Assembly (NCBI RefSeq): GCF_000196115.1
Contig: NC_005027.1
Coordinates: forward strand, 4,526,001 to 4,590,000
Direction of reading: 5' to 3'
DNA: 64,000 nucleotides
Source of the DNA: Rhodopirellula baltica SH 1
Lineage (GTDB): Bacteria; Planctomycetota; Planctomycetia; Pirellulales; Pirellulaceae
Positions 44,282 to 53,201 of the stretch are shown here, in pieces. The notes beneath the pieces were generated by a model. The model saw nothing but the letters and a program-made list of their open reading frames with translations. It searched no databases and was not told the DNA's origin. The number at the start of each line of letters is the position of its first letter. Position 1 is the stretch's first letter. Position numbers and translations under genes: made by a program.

Positions 44282-45897
44282 CAGGCGGTCTGTGTTTCCA
44301 TCAGAGGACGGCCAGTCATTTCAGGTGGAACTTCCAAACCCATCAAAGCCAAAACGGTCGGTGCGATGTCAGCCAAACGCCCGCCTTCGCGAAGCGGTTT
44401 ACCAACGAACTCCGGATCCACCACAATCAACGGAACCTGATAAGTCGTGTGCGCCGTATGAGGTCCGCCGGTTTCGGGATCGATCATTTGTTCGCAGTTG
44501 CCGTGATCAGCAGTCACAACCAGTGATCCGCCTGCCGCCAACGTCGCGTCCACGACTCGGCCAACACAAGCATCCACTTTTTCAACCGCTTTGATCGCAG
44601 CTTCCAAAACCCCTGTGTGCCCAACCATGTCACCGTTGGCATAGTTGACGATGATCATGTCACACTTGCCCGACTTGATTTGCTTGAGCACCTTTTCCGT
44701 GATGTCCTCCGCCGACATTTCAGGCTTTTGATCGTAAGTGGAAACGTCACGCGGCGATGGTGCCATTCCCCATTCTTCTTCCTCGAATGGATTGTCGCGA
44801 TAGTCGTTGAAGAAGAACGTCACGTGTGGGTACTTTTCAGTTTCCGCACAACGGAATTGGTGCAGCCCCTTGGAAGCGACGTACTCGCCAAGAATGTTTG
44901 GCATCTTGGCAGGTTTCTCAAAGATCACTTTGACCGGCAAACCAGTCTCGTATCCCGTCATCGTTGCGAAATACAGATTGTCGATCTTCTTACCGCGATC
45001 AAACCCACCGCCAGGGATGTCCTTCCAAGCCGCATCATCGAATGTGAACGCCTTGGTAATTTCGCGAGTCCGGTCGCCTCGGTAATTCATGAACAACACT
45101 GCATCGCCGGGCTGAACAGTGATGGGTGATCCACCTTCAGGAACGATGGACGATGCCGTGATGAACTCGTCTCCATCGCGACTGCTTTCAGTCGGATTGG
45201 CGTAGTAGCTTTCGATTGCAGCACTGGCACTCGGGAAGGTTTGCCCCGTGCCCTGAGTCATCAAGTTGTAAGCCGCCTCGACTCGTTCCCAGCGAAGGTC
45301 TCGGTCCATCGCGTAAAAGCGTCCGATGACGGACGCGACCACGCCGACGCCGGAAGCTTCGCAGTGGTCCGTCAATTGTGAAACAAACTTCAGTCCGCCA
45401 CGAGGCGAAGTGTCACGGCCATCGGTGATCGCATGAATCGCTAATTGATCGCCAGTCAAACCGTTTCGTTTCGCCAGATCGATCACCGCGATCCCATGCT
45501 GCAAATCACTGTGCACTCGGCCGTCGGACATCAACCCCAACAAATGCAACCGCCCGCCACTCTTTTTGACGTGATCGATCGCGCCGGTGACGACTGGATT
45601 GCTAAAGAATGAATCGTCCCGAATCGCTCGAGTGATTCGCATGACCTCTTGGTCAACGATCCGTCCAGCACCAATGTTTTGGTGCCCGACTTCGCTGTTC
45701 CCCATCACACCGGCTGGCAATCCAACGTCTTCGCCAGACGTATGAATCAGCACACTGGGATACTCCTGAGTCAGCTTGTCATCCACGGGCGTGTTGGCCA
45801 GGTGAACAGCATTGGACTCGTTCCATTTTGGATCAGGGTTTTGGCCCCAACCATCACGAACGATCAAAACAACGGGACGACGACGGGTGGCAGTCAT
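44281..45897 (-). CDS. gpmI: 2,3-bisphosphoglycerate-independent phosphoglycerate mutase
   Basis: A 538-residue manganese enzyme interconverting 3- and 2-phosphoglycerate in glycolysis. Motifs include VVLIVRDGWGQNPDP, the catalytic Ser in MGNSEVGHQNIGAGRIV, AITDGRDTSPRGG, VIGRFYAMDRDLRWER and LVVTADHGNCEQMIDP near the C terminus, which provides metal ligands. An in-frame start at 45912 adds five residues; MTATRRRP at 45897 is preferred. It shares a TGATG overlap with the following membrane protein gene. Confidence 0.96.
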   Translation of the reverse strand: MTATRRRPVVLIVRDGWGQNPDPKWNESNAVHLANTPVDDKLTQEYPSVLIHTSGEDVGLPAGVMGNSEVGHQNIGAGRIVDQEVMRITRAIRDDSFFSNPVVTGAIDHVKKSGGRLHLLGLMSDGRVHSDLQHGIAVIDLAKRNGLTGDQLAIHAITDGRDTSPRGGLKFVSQLTDHCEASGVGVVASVIGRFYAMDRDLRWERVEAAYNLMTQGTGQTFPSASAAIESYYANPTESSRDGDEFITASSIVPEGGSPITVQPGDAVLFMNYRGDRTREITKAFTFDDAAWKDIPGGGFDRGKKIDNLYFATMTGYETGLPVKVIFEKPAKMPNILGEYVASKGLHQFRCAETEKYPHVTFFFNDYRDNPFEEEEWGMAPSPRDVSTYDQKPEMSAEDITEKVLKQIKSGKCDMIIVNYANGDMVGHTGVLEAAIKAVEKVDACVGRVVDATLAAGGSLVVTADHGNCEQMIDPETGGPHTAHTTYQVPLIVVDPEFVGKPLREGGRLADIAPTVLALMGLEVPPEMTGRPLMETQTA

Positions 45898-46042
45898 GAA
45901 AGTCAAAACCAAAGAATGTGCGTAACAGGAACGATCCCAGTCGAGTGTTCACACCAGGGATCGGAGCCCGTCCGGCAGGAACCGACACGGGCAGGATCAA
46001 CCAATCGCAAAAGATGAATGCATCAAGCTTGGCGACGGCAAA

Positions 46043-46426
46043 TTAGCCGTCGACGTTGGACGAACCAGTGACTTTGTCACTGTACATCGCCAGTTTGCCG
46101 AGCACTTGATCGATGGCATGTGACGAGACGTTGTTTGCTTCCAACGCATCGGTCAAATGGCCACAGAATTTGGAGAAATGAACTCCGGTGATTCCACGTC
46201 CGGCATGAACCTTCGTCAGGTCCGCACCGGTGTACTGGATATCTCCGGAAGTGATCGAAGCGATGAACTCGGTTTGCATCCGAGCCAGCTTTTCGATCGG
46301 GACTCCATCAAAGAAGTGAGTCAACTCTGGATCCGCAAGAACCCGAACGTACATCTCGTCGACAACACGACGGACGCCATCCATTCCTCCGAGCTGGTCC
46401 AGTAAGTCGGATTCAGATTGACTCAT
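46043..46426 (-). CDS. group 1 truncated haemoglobin
   Basis: A 127-residue truncated haemoglobin. The proximal His is His74 in LTKVHAGRGITGVHFSKF, and Tyr26 in EMYVRVLADPEL matches B10, as in the trHbN group that detoxifies nitric oxide by converting it to nitrate. Gln51 lies in the E helix (LARMQTEFI). The start has a strong GGAG ten bases upstream. It follows the sugar isomerase-like gene by 21 bases on the same strand. Confidence 0.93.
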   Translation of the reverse strand: MSQSESDLLDQLGGMDGVRRVVDEMYVRVLADPELTHFFDGVPIEKLARMQTEFIASITSGDIQYTGADLTKVHAGRGITGVHFSKFCGHLTDALEANNVSSHAIDQVLGKLAMYSDKVTGSSNVDG

Positions 46427-46447
46427 GATGGAATATCTCCAGTCAGA

Positions 46448-47365
46448 TTACATAGGGGTCGGTTCGTAAGGAATGTCTTCGATCAAATCCATGGGCAATG
46501 GAGCCACGGTCATGCCGGCTTCCTTGCAGATTCCATCGATCGCTTCCTGGGACTTCTGCACCAAGAATTCTCGAGTCTGTCCCTTGTACTGAGACGTCGA
46601 TGCCGTTGGGCTCATCGGGCCGCTGAAATTGGTTTCGTTCAGGTGGCTGACGACCTTCACGTGATCCAACGTCATGCCATTCATTTCAGGAAGCAGACGA
46701 TCGGTCGACTTCACAGTTGCCAAGTCAGCCTCTTCAGGAACAGAGCCAAGGCGAAGAGCAACAATCTTTTCGCCCGAGATTTCGCTGAGCTGATCCATTG
46801 CACCGTCGCCGACAACCCAATCCCAGGTATCGATGACATAGCCGACGTTGTCGTTCGGCACCGCATCGACCAACGCACGGAAGGTTTCGACGTTGTTGAC
46901 GAAGGTGAATTCCTTGCCTTCCAAAAGCTCAGCACCGGCACGGAAACCAATCCCAAGTTTGATGTCGCGTTGCCCCAACACGTCTGCGATTTGTCCCAAA
47001 CGGTTGCGTTGGACATCGAAGAACTCGTTGAATGGCAAGCGATTCGTTGCAGCAGGAACACGAATCAACGCACGCTCGGCACCCAATTGCTGAGCGATTT
47101 CGCCGAGCGGGTGCAGTTGAGCAACCGCTGCGGTGAAAGTGTCGTCATCCGAGTCCAGATCGATTGCCAATTGGAACGAACCAATCTTGATTTCCGACGC
47201 CTTCAGATATTTCGAAGCGTCTTCAAACGAAGTCCGTTGCGAACGACGAAGCATGTCGTGCATGTCGACGTCCATGCCACGGAAGGCATAAGTCAGTGCC
47301 AGTTCGATCAGCTCGCTTTGACGACCGTTGATGCCGAGCGCGGAAGGACAGAAGTTTTTAAACAT
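46448..47365 (-). CDS. sugar phosphate isomerase/epimerase-like TIM-barrel protein
   Basis: A 305-residue TIM-barrel protein of the xylose isomerase-like/AP endonuclease 2 superfamily. Strands and loops such as LTYAFRGMDVDMHDMLRRS, ERALIRVPAATNRLPFN, NVGYVIDTWDWVVGDG and EKIVALRLGSVPEE follow the family plan, with Asp and Glu positions that could bind a metal. Substrate is unknown. It lies 21 bases upstream of the haemoglobin gene, so the two are probably in one operon, although no shared function is obvious. Confidence 0.8.
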   Translation of the reverse strand: MFKNFCPSALGINGRQSELIELALTYAFRGMDVDMHDMLRRSQRTSFEDASKYLKASEIKIGSFQLAIDLDSDDDTFTAAVAQLHPLGEIAQQLGAERALIRVPAATNRLPFNEFFDVQRNRLGQIADVLGQRDIKLGIGFRAGAELLEGKEFTFVNNVETFRALVDAVPNDNVGYVIDTWDWVVGDGAMDQLSEISGEKIVALRLGSVPEEADLATVKSTDRLLPEMNGMTLDHVKVVSHLNETNFSGPMSPTASTSQYKGQTREFLVQKSQEAIDGICKEAGMTVAPLPMDLIEDIPYEPTPM

Positions 47366-47426
47366 GGTGATTCCTTGATTGATTTGCTTGGATTGTTTTG
47401 GATGGTTTTACGGTTGGGACAGCGAA

Positions 47427-47445
47427 TGCGGCGACCAACGCCGCA
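47427..47445 (-). terminator. hairpin after the disordered-protein gene
   Basis: A TGCGGCG/CGCCGCA stem of 7 pairs with a 5-base loop, 7 bases beyond the stop of the minus-strand gene at 47453. There is no strong T run after it. Confidence 0.5.
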
Positions 47446-47452
47446 ATCAATA

Positions 47453-49204
47453 TCAACGACGACGGCCGCGAGAATTTCCACCGCCTGATTGACCGCGACC
47501 TCCGCGTGGAGGCTGAGTCTTACGGCCCTTCAAATTGCTGTCGACAATCTGATTCACGATTTCGTCCCAAGTCGGAACATCTGGATCTTTCTTGCGAGAA
47601 TCCTTGCGTTCGCCGCGACGTCCACGCGACGAAGATCGCTCGCCATCGCGGGCTGAGCCGCCGGAACGCTCTGAACTACTCGAACGCTCTGAACCGCCAT
47701 CTCGTGTGGAACCGCCCGAGCGTTCTCGGTCATTGTCCCGATCACGATTGCGACCACCGCGAGACCGCGAACGACCTCGGGCTCGAGTTTCTTTCTCTCC
47801 GTCGGTTTCTTCGCGTTCGGTATCCACCGAATCGTCATCATCGGCAAACGCGAATCGTGGCAACTCGTCATCAAACGAGTCGTCATCTTTTTCGGATTCC
47901 GAACCGCGACCACCGCGAGCCTTCACCTCGGAAGAATCACGCTCTTCGCGTCCGCGCCCACCGCGTCGACGACCACCACGACGCGAACGTCGACGGCCGG
48001 CGCGAGGTTCGCCATCATCTGAATCTTCTTGTGATCGCTTGGAGTCTCGATCAGCAACGGGCTCATCGACCGAGCCATCGTCGACGAACAAGTCCGCCGC
48101 GAAGGAATCGTCGCTGGATTCCAGATCGGAATCGTCCCAAGCCTTTGTACGAGTTTCTTCACGTCCGCCGGAGCGACTTCGATCACCACGTCCAGACTTT
48201 GATCGATCTGAACCAGATCGATCTGAATCCGTTCGATCTGCCTTGGGGCGTTCTTCAGTGCCGCGATCGGAATCCGAACGTTCGCCACGTCGTCCACCGC
48301 GACGTCGACGACGGCCGCGAGTTTCGGATGAATCGGAATCAGATTCTTCGCGGTCACCGCGAGGCGATTCCGAGCGAGCTTCTACGACGACGTCCGAATC
48401 GGACATTTTTTGTCGTTGACCACGACGGCCACCACGACCTCCGCGAGACGACGATGATTCCGCTGGCTTCGATTCGCCGGACTCGTCCTGTGAATCGTCG
48501 GCATCACGGCCACGTCGGCTGCGTCCGCCACGTCCTCGGCCACCCGCGTTCCGATCTCGATCGGACTTTGCGGCGGGAGCTGAATCGCCTTCGTCGACGG
48601 AATCGGCATCCCAACCGGTGATTTCCACCGTGTCTGATGCGATGAGATCGGACTCATCATCGAAGGCTTCTACATCGGAAGCATCCTCGTCGTCGAAATC
48701 ATCATTGCCGAGCAAACCGCTAGCGAATCCGCCACCGCCACCGTTACCCTTTTTACGTGGAGGCTCGCCCAAATCGGGACCGCCACGGTGCTTGCGATCA
48801 CGCTTGGAAGCGGGAGACTCATCTCCACCAGTCTTCAGCTGCGATTCTCGCTTGGAGATTTTGTTTTCAGCCACGCCGAATCCAGATGGGACGTCATCTG
48901 AGTCATCGTCATCGGCAACGCCAAAACCAGGCAACTTCGGCGGTGGTTTGACGGCGGCGAGTGCCTGCAACACGTCATCGGCACCTTCGTCATCGCTCGA
49001 GAAAGCGGAGGCTTTCGCGGGTGCGGTTTCCGACGTCTCTTTTGGCTTGGGCGCTGCGTCAGATTCCTTTTCTTTGGATTCGCAGGATTCCGCGGAGGGC
49101 TCAGGTTCAGCAGCAGGTTTTTCAGGTTCGACTTTGGCAGCGGGGCGATCCGGCGGCTTGGGTGTCCCCAACAAACTCGCGAGGATATTCCAATTGTCTG
49201 GCAT
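47453..49204 (-). CDS. large disordered Arg/Ser/Asp/Gly-rich protein (SR/RG-like)
   Basis: A 583-residue protein starting MPDNWNILASLLGTPKPPDR. A Glu/Ala/Ser-rich acidic region and Asp-rich stretches (DDDDSDDVPSGFGVA) lead into long Arg-Ser, Arg-Asp and Arg-Gly repeats (SRRGRDADD, DRSGSDRSKSGRGDRSRSGG, RRRRRGGRRG). The end is a folded-looking PTWDEIVNQIVDSNLKGRK followed by PPRGGRGQSGGGNSRGRRR, an RGG-like tail typical of RNA binding. No enzyme domain is visible. The in-frame start at 49297 adds 31 residues of Arg/Trp-rich sequence and is less likely. It probably binds nucleic acid. Confidence 0.75.
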   Translation of the reverse strand: MPDNWNILASLLGTPKPPDRPAAKVEPEKPAAEPEPSAESCESKEKESDAAPKPKETSETAPAKASAFSSDDEGADDVLQALAAVKPPPKLPGFGVADDDDSDDVPSGFGVAENKISKRESQLKTGGDESPASKRDRKHRGGPDLGEPPRKKGNGGGGGFASGLLGNDDFDDEDASDVEAFDDESDLIASDTVEITGWDADSVDEGDSAPAAKSDRDRNAGGRGRGGRSRRGRDADDSQDESGESKPAESSSSRGGRGGRRGQRQKMSDSDVVVEARSESPRGDREESDSDSSETRGRRRRRGGRRGERSDSDRGTEERPKADRTDSDRSGSDRSKSGRGDRSRSGGREETRTKAWDDSDLESSDDSFAADLFVDDGSVDEPVADRDSKRSQEDSDDGEPRAGRRRSRRGGRRRGGRGREERDSSEVKARGGRGSESEKDDDSFDDELPRFAFADDDDSVDTEREETDGEKETRARGRSRSRGGRNRDRDNDRERSGGSTRDGGSERSSSSERSGGSARDGERSSSRGRRGERKDSRKKDPDVPTWDEIVNQIVDSNLKGRKTQPPRGGRGQSGGGNSRGRRR

Positions 49205-49726
49205 GTGGTTTCCAATGCGACGCCAACCAGCGAATCGATGGAGCCAATCAAAAATGGCTCGGAATGCGTTAGCTAGGCGTCGACAAAAAGTGTGCAATGA
49301 TCTGAACTGGCTTCAATCGCGGCGTGGACTCTGCCTGCGTGCAGGAAACCGGTTCGTGGGCCGACCGACATCGATTGATCGGGCTTCGCTCCCCATCTCT
49401 GACACCCTTTTCTCTACAAGAGTGTCCCTGTGGTACCCGAATTTTCTCGAGCAATTTTGCAATGGGGCGGCGAGGCATCGCGGCGTGCGCGGCATCAATG
49501 GACGATCCGTCGGATTGTCAAGCCGCTAGGTATAACGTTCGGACGATTTTCGCCCAAGGGTGAATCAACGTCCCCAGCCCGATTTCGAAGGTTTCGAACC
49601 GAAATCTAAGCCCCGCCGAACTGAAAACAGCCATCCGCAGCGCCCTGGATCGCCAACCAGCCCATTCCGCGGATTGCTCAACCATTTCGCGAACTGCTAA
49701 TTCGCGCACCCGCGAACCTCGCCAAA
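49205..49726. other. 522-base gap, no supported gene
   Basis: Short frames on both strands have no homology cue. I see no terminator with a T run and no repeat of the families above. It contains the promoter region of the disordered-protein gene and the downstream end of the agmatine deiminase gene. Confidence 0.4.
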
Positions 49727-50830
49727 CTAGCCGCCGGATGACTCCGCCGCGGGCGACCTCGCGATAGCCGGCTCGTGGCAACTGGCACAGTGCAACGCTC
49801 CCAACCCCCAAGCAATATCGAAACAATCCACTCCGACAACCTCGACGCCGGGGCACAATTCGCGAAGCAACGCCAAGGCATGCTGGTCACTGGCCGTCGA
49901 TCGAAATGTTGGCACCAACATCCGATCCATCCCCAACCGCAGAAAATTGCAGTAGCTCTGCGGCACCGCGGCACCATCCACTTCCCTGGGTGGCGGAGTC
50001 GGCAAGCGGTGGATCGTCACCGCCGGTTCCGTCTGCCGAGACCACAGTCGCAACTTCCGGTAATTGGCTTCCAAACCGGGATAATTCTCGTCGACCTCGG
50101 AACTGGCAACCGCACAAACAACGTTTTCGCGGTTCAAAAACCGTGCGATTTGATCAATGTGGCCGTCGGTGTCGTCGCCCGCGGGTGCACCGCCGTCGAC
50201 CCATACAATCTCCTCGACGCCAAGACATTGGTTCAGTCGCTGAGAAACCTGCTCTTTCGAAACGCCAGGGTTACGAGCTGGGTCGACCAAACACCCGGGA
50301 TTGACGAGCAACCGCCCTGCCCCGTCGGTTTCCAACGCCCCGCCTTCCATCGTCAAACCACCGTCCAAACGCTTCAAACCGGCAATTTTCGCGATTTCGG
50401 CACCGGCAGCAGCATCCGAATCAAAGGGTTCGTACTTTCCACCCCAGGCATTAAAACGCCAGTCGACGGCGATTTTTTCTGAATCAGGGCCGAAAACAAA
50501 CGTCGGACCGTAATCGCGGATCCAACAGTCATTGGTCGGGACGTCAACGATTCGCAAGGAATCGCTCTCAACCAACCCAATTTGCTGCAGATGCTTGCGG
50601 CAATCCTCAGCGACCAAACCGGTCGCCAGAATTCGCACGGGAGTTGACTCGTGGATCGCACGGACAAACTGAGCGAACGCTGCCGGCACGGGCTCAAAAT
50701 GGCCCGGCCAGGTGTCTCGATTGTGCGGCCAAGCCAGCCAAACAGCCTCGCAAGGCTCCCATTCGGCGGGAAAGCGGTAGCTGCGAAAGGACGACGCGCC
50801 CGCAGAAGACAAAGAATCAGGCACGTTCAA
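49727..50830 (-). CDS. agmatine deiminase family protein
   Basis: A 367-residue enzyme of the peptidyl-arginine/agmatine deiminase family. It begins with the typical RFPAEWEPCEAVWLAWPHN, continues with NDCWIRDYGPTFVFG and EGGALETDGAGRLLVNPGCL, and has GDDTDGHIDQIARFLN with the catalytic His, ending GLGALHCASCHEP with the catalytic Cys. It most likely hydrolyses agmatine to N-carbamoylputrescine in polyamine synthesis. The start codon is TTG. It lies downstream of the small basic protein gene (11 bases) on the same strand. Confidence 0.92.
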   Translation of the reverse strand: MNVPDSLSSAGASSFRSYRFPAEWEPCEAVWLAWPHNRDTWPGHFEPVPAAFAQFVRAIHESTPVRILATGLVAEDCRKHLQQIGLVESDSLRIVDVPTNDCWIRDYGPTFVFGPDSEKIAVDWRFNAWGGKYEPFDSDAAAGAEIAKIAGLKRLDGGLTMEGGALETDGAGRLLVNPGCLVDPARNPGVSKEQVSQRLNQCLGVEEIVWVDGGAPAGDDTDGHIDQIARFLNRENVVCAVASSEVDENYPGLEANYRKLRLWSRQTEPAVTIHRLPTPPPREVDGAAVPQSYCNFLRLGMDRMLVPTFRSTASDQHALALLRELCPGVEVVGVDCFDIAWGLGALHCASCHEPAIARSPAAESSGG

Positions 50831-50841
50831 ACGCCACTGCC

Positions 50842-51132
50842 TTACTCGACTTTGATCTCTTCTTTGACCTTCTGAACGAAGTGAGGCGCCTTGCCTCCCT
50901 TGCTCAGTTCTTCCGAACGTTTGAGCGCCTCGTCTTTCTGGTCAAACTCGAAAACGGCAACCCGTTTCAAGTTTTGACTAAAGACACCCCAATAAAGACG
51001 CAAGCGAACATCGGCGGCCGCCTTCTTGGTTTTCCGGCTGGACGCTTTTTTTCGCTTGGCCTCAGCGGCCAACTTTTCAGCGGCTTCTGCTTCGGCAGCT
51101 TTTTCCTGACGGCTGATGACCTTTCGAGCCAT
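50842..51132 (-). CDS. small basic hypothetical protein
   Basis: A 96-residue protein starting MARKVISRQEKAAEAEA. An Ala/Lys/Glu-rich helix (about 8-45) is followed by a compact region with LRLYWGVFSQNLKRVAVFEF and PHFVQKVKEEIKVE. I do not recognise the family, but the Lys/Ala helix with a small beta domain suggests RNA or ribosome association. It is 11 bases upstream of the agmatine deiminase-like gene and probably shares its transcript. Confidence 0.7.
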   Translation of the reverse strand: MARKVISRQEKAAEAEAAEKLAAEAKRKKASSRKTKKAAADVRLRLYWGVFSQNLKRVAVFEFDQKDEALKRSEELSKGGKAPHFVQKVKEEIKVE

Positions 51133-51392
51133 AAATCAGAGCTGTGGGGGTTGGAGGGTGAACAATCAAAAACCAATGGACGAACTGCGAAGCGTATCCA
51201 TTCACCAGCGTTTTGTCACGGGGCTAGCGTCTAAAGCGGCAAGCAATGTGAAAAATTGCCCAAAAGGATCGCTGTTCGCGTGCGACAAAGTCGGCTACGC
51301 TTGGATTTGTGGACGACGGGCCCGACACGGCTAACATTGGCCTTCCGGTTCGGTCGCACGAATCTCAAATAGTAAACAGCAAGAGGTTGAGC

Positions 51393-51734
51393 ATGCAGGT
51401 GAACGTTTCCGCCCGTCACGGGGCATTGCAACCCGGCGACCAAGCATTGGTCGAAGAAAAGGCCCTCAAACTGCGACGTCTTTATGATCGAGTGAATGCG
51501 ATCGACGTCACAATCGACCTCGAAAATCTCGACAAACCCCACGTCGAATTTCGCATTTCCGTCGAGCATTCTGATGATTTGATCGCGCACGCCGAAGCGA
51601 CCACCGTCATCGCTGCTTTGGACTCCGCCATCCCCAAAGCTGAACAACAGTTGCGGAAGCTGAAAGAGAAAAAGACAGAACATCGCGCCACCGCCCACAA
51701 ACACATCGAAAGCGTCGACACCAACGACGAATGA
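51393..51734 (+). CDS. hpf: ribosome hibernation promoting factor/RaiA-like
   Basis: A 113-residue ribosome-associated protein. MQVNVSARHGALQPGDQALV begins the S30AE domain, and the second half IDVTIDLENLDKPHVEFRIS, HAEATTVIAALDSAIPKAEQ follows the family plan. It binds the 30S decoding centre in stationary phase. The ATG at 51393 has AAGAGG about 8 bases upstream; the in-frame ATG at 51309 is less likely. It heads a set with ptsN, ptsH and ptsI, as hpf and ptsN are neighbours near rpoN in many proteobacteria. Confidence 0.93.
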   Translation: MQVNVSARHGALQPGDQALVEEKALKLRRLYDRVNAIDVTIDLENLDKPHVEFRISVEHSDDLIAHAEATTVIAALDSAIPKAEQQLRKLKEKKTEHRATAHKHIESVDTNDE

Positions 51735-51818
51735 GCCCTCGGCCCGTCCTCGTTGCGAATCCGTGCCGGCATTTCAACTAAACGCTTCCATTCATTCGCA
51801 TTTCAGACAATTTGTTCC

Positions 51819-52298
51819 ATGAAGTTCTCCGACTTTGTAAAAACCGGCGCAATCCGCGCCGAATTGACCGCCACAACCAAAGAAGCGGTGATCGACGAAC
51901 TGGTCCAGTCGCTTCTTGATGCTGGCGAAATTTCCGCTGACCAGCGTGACGATATCGTCGCTGCGATCATGAAGCGGGAAGAACTCGGCAGCACCGGCAT
52001 CGGCCGTGGTGTCGCCGTCCCTCACACCAAACACCCCAGCGTTCAACAACTTGTTGGCACCGTGGGTGTCAGCGAGCAAGGAGTCGATTTCGATTCGCTC
52101 GACGGTGAACGCGTTCAACTTTTCTTCCTCTTGATCAGCCCGCCCGAACGCCCCGGCGATCACTTGCGTGCTCTCGAGAACATTTCTCGCCAACTGCGTG
52201 ACGAATCGTTCTGCCGCTTCCTCAAACAGAGCAAGACTGCCGACGATATCCAACAACTGCTGCAAGAAGCCGACGACAACCAATTTGCCGCCGGTTGA
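51819..52298 (+). CDS. ptsN: PTS IIA-like nitrogen-regulatory protein
   Basis: A 159-residue EIIA of the fructose/nitrogen type. The phospho-accepting His69 lies in TGIGRGVAVPHTKHPSV. MKREELGSTGIG and LISPPERPGDHLRALENISR are also typical. There is no membrane domain, so it is a regulatory subunit in the phosphorelay with HPr and EI encoded downstream. The in-frame start at 51753 is less likely than the ATG at 51819. Confidence 0.94.
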   Translation: MKFSDFVKTGAIRAELTATTKEAVIDELVQSLLDAGEISADQRDDIVAAIMKREELGSTGIGRGVAVPHTKHPSVQQLVGTVGVSEQGVDFDSLDGERVQLFFLLISPPERPGDHLRALENISRQLRDESFCRFLKQSKTADDIQQLLQEADDNQFAAG

Positions 52299-52437
52299 AC
52301 GCTTTCCTGCTGAAACAATTCTTCAACATGAACAAACAACCAGGCAGTACCAAGCCAACACCGATGCTTGTCGGCCCTGCGCTACCAACTGCCGTTTGCA
52401 ATGTTGATTCCACTGTCACCCGCACCGCGGTGATCGC

Positions 52438-52785
52438 ATGAGTGCCCCAATACACGAGCGTTCTGTTCGTGTCGTCAATCGCCAAGGTTTGCACGCCCGG
52501 CCAGCCGATTTGCTGGTTCGCTGTGCGTCGGAATTCCAATGCCAGATCTTCCTGCAAAAGGGATCTGAAAAGGTGGATTGCCGTAGCATCCTGTCTCTGT
52601 TGACGCTCGGTGCCACCGAAGGAACCGACCTGACGGTTTCCGCGCAAGGACAAGACGCCGAACAAGCCCTCGAAGCCGTCGGTCGTTTGTTTGACCTCGG
52701 TTTTCACGAACTTGACGAGAACTCTGGTTCGCCTGCCTGTTCGGCCGGCGGCACCAGCGATTCTCCCGACCAATCACCCTCGTAG
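52438..52785 (+). CDS. ptsH: HPr-family phosphocarrier protein
   Basis: A 115-residue HPr. His19 in VVNRQGLHARPADLLVR is the phospho-carrier site, and Ser50 in VDCRSILSLLTLGATEG aligns with Ser46, the regulatory site of HPr kinase in Gram-positives, although no HPr kinase gene is in the window. The C-terminal 25 residues (ENSGSPACSAGGTSDSPDQS) are an extra disordered tail. The start lies 140 bases after the ptsN stop. Confidence 0.95.
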   Translation: MSAPIHERSVRVVNRQGLHARPADLLVRCASEFQCQIFLQKGSEKVDCRSILSLLTLGATEGTDLTVSAQGQDAEQALEAVGRLFDLGFHELDENSGSPACSAGGTSDSPDQSPS

Positions 52786-53201
52786 AGAGATCCAAATGTC
52801 GTTTTTCCCGATCCTTGTTTCCCATTGCCCGGTGGTGCCGGTTCGCGTTTAGACAGCCTTTCCCACAACCAACAACGAAGCTTCGTCACGAAGCCACTCG
52901 CCGAAATCACCCGACACTCGCCCGAACCTGGCGACATCGTTGATCGTTTTTGGCGTCGCCTCATCCAGTCGTTTTGCAACGGCGGGCTGCTTGAATTTGG
53001 CGTTGTGGAATCGATCGCTACCAAGCGACTTCCACGCCCCGGTGATTCACACGGCCTGACGATTCATGCGGGTGGTGAAGAAACCGCCTCTCGGCGAACG
53101 AAGAATCAGTTGGTTGGAAAACTTGGTTTGTGCCTAGCACATTCCTGACCTCTGAACGCACAAGAAGAAACCAATCGGATCGAGTCATTCGGCATCGAAG
53201 C
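52786..53201. other. 416-base gap between ptsH and ptsI, no supported gene
   Basis: Short frames occur on both strands, but none has family features, and one (53018-53539 minus) overlaps ptsI. An internal promoter or processing site for ptsI could lie here; I see no clear element. Confidence 0.4.

Noticed and set aside
46418-47488. Plus-strand 356-residue frame
   Set aside because: Antisense to the sugar isomerase-like gene.
47398-48621. Plus-strand 407-residue frame and other long frames opposite the SR/RG-like gene
   Set aside because: They arise from the Arg/Ser/Asp repeats on the other strand. They are His/Arg-rich without features.
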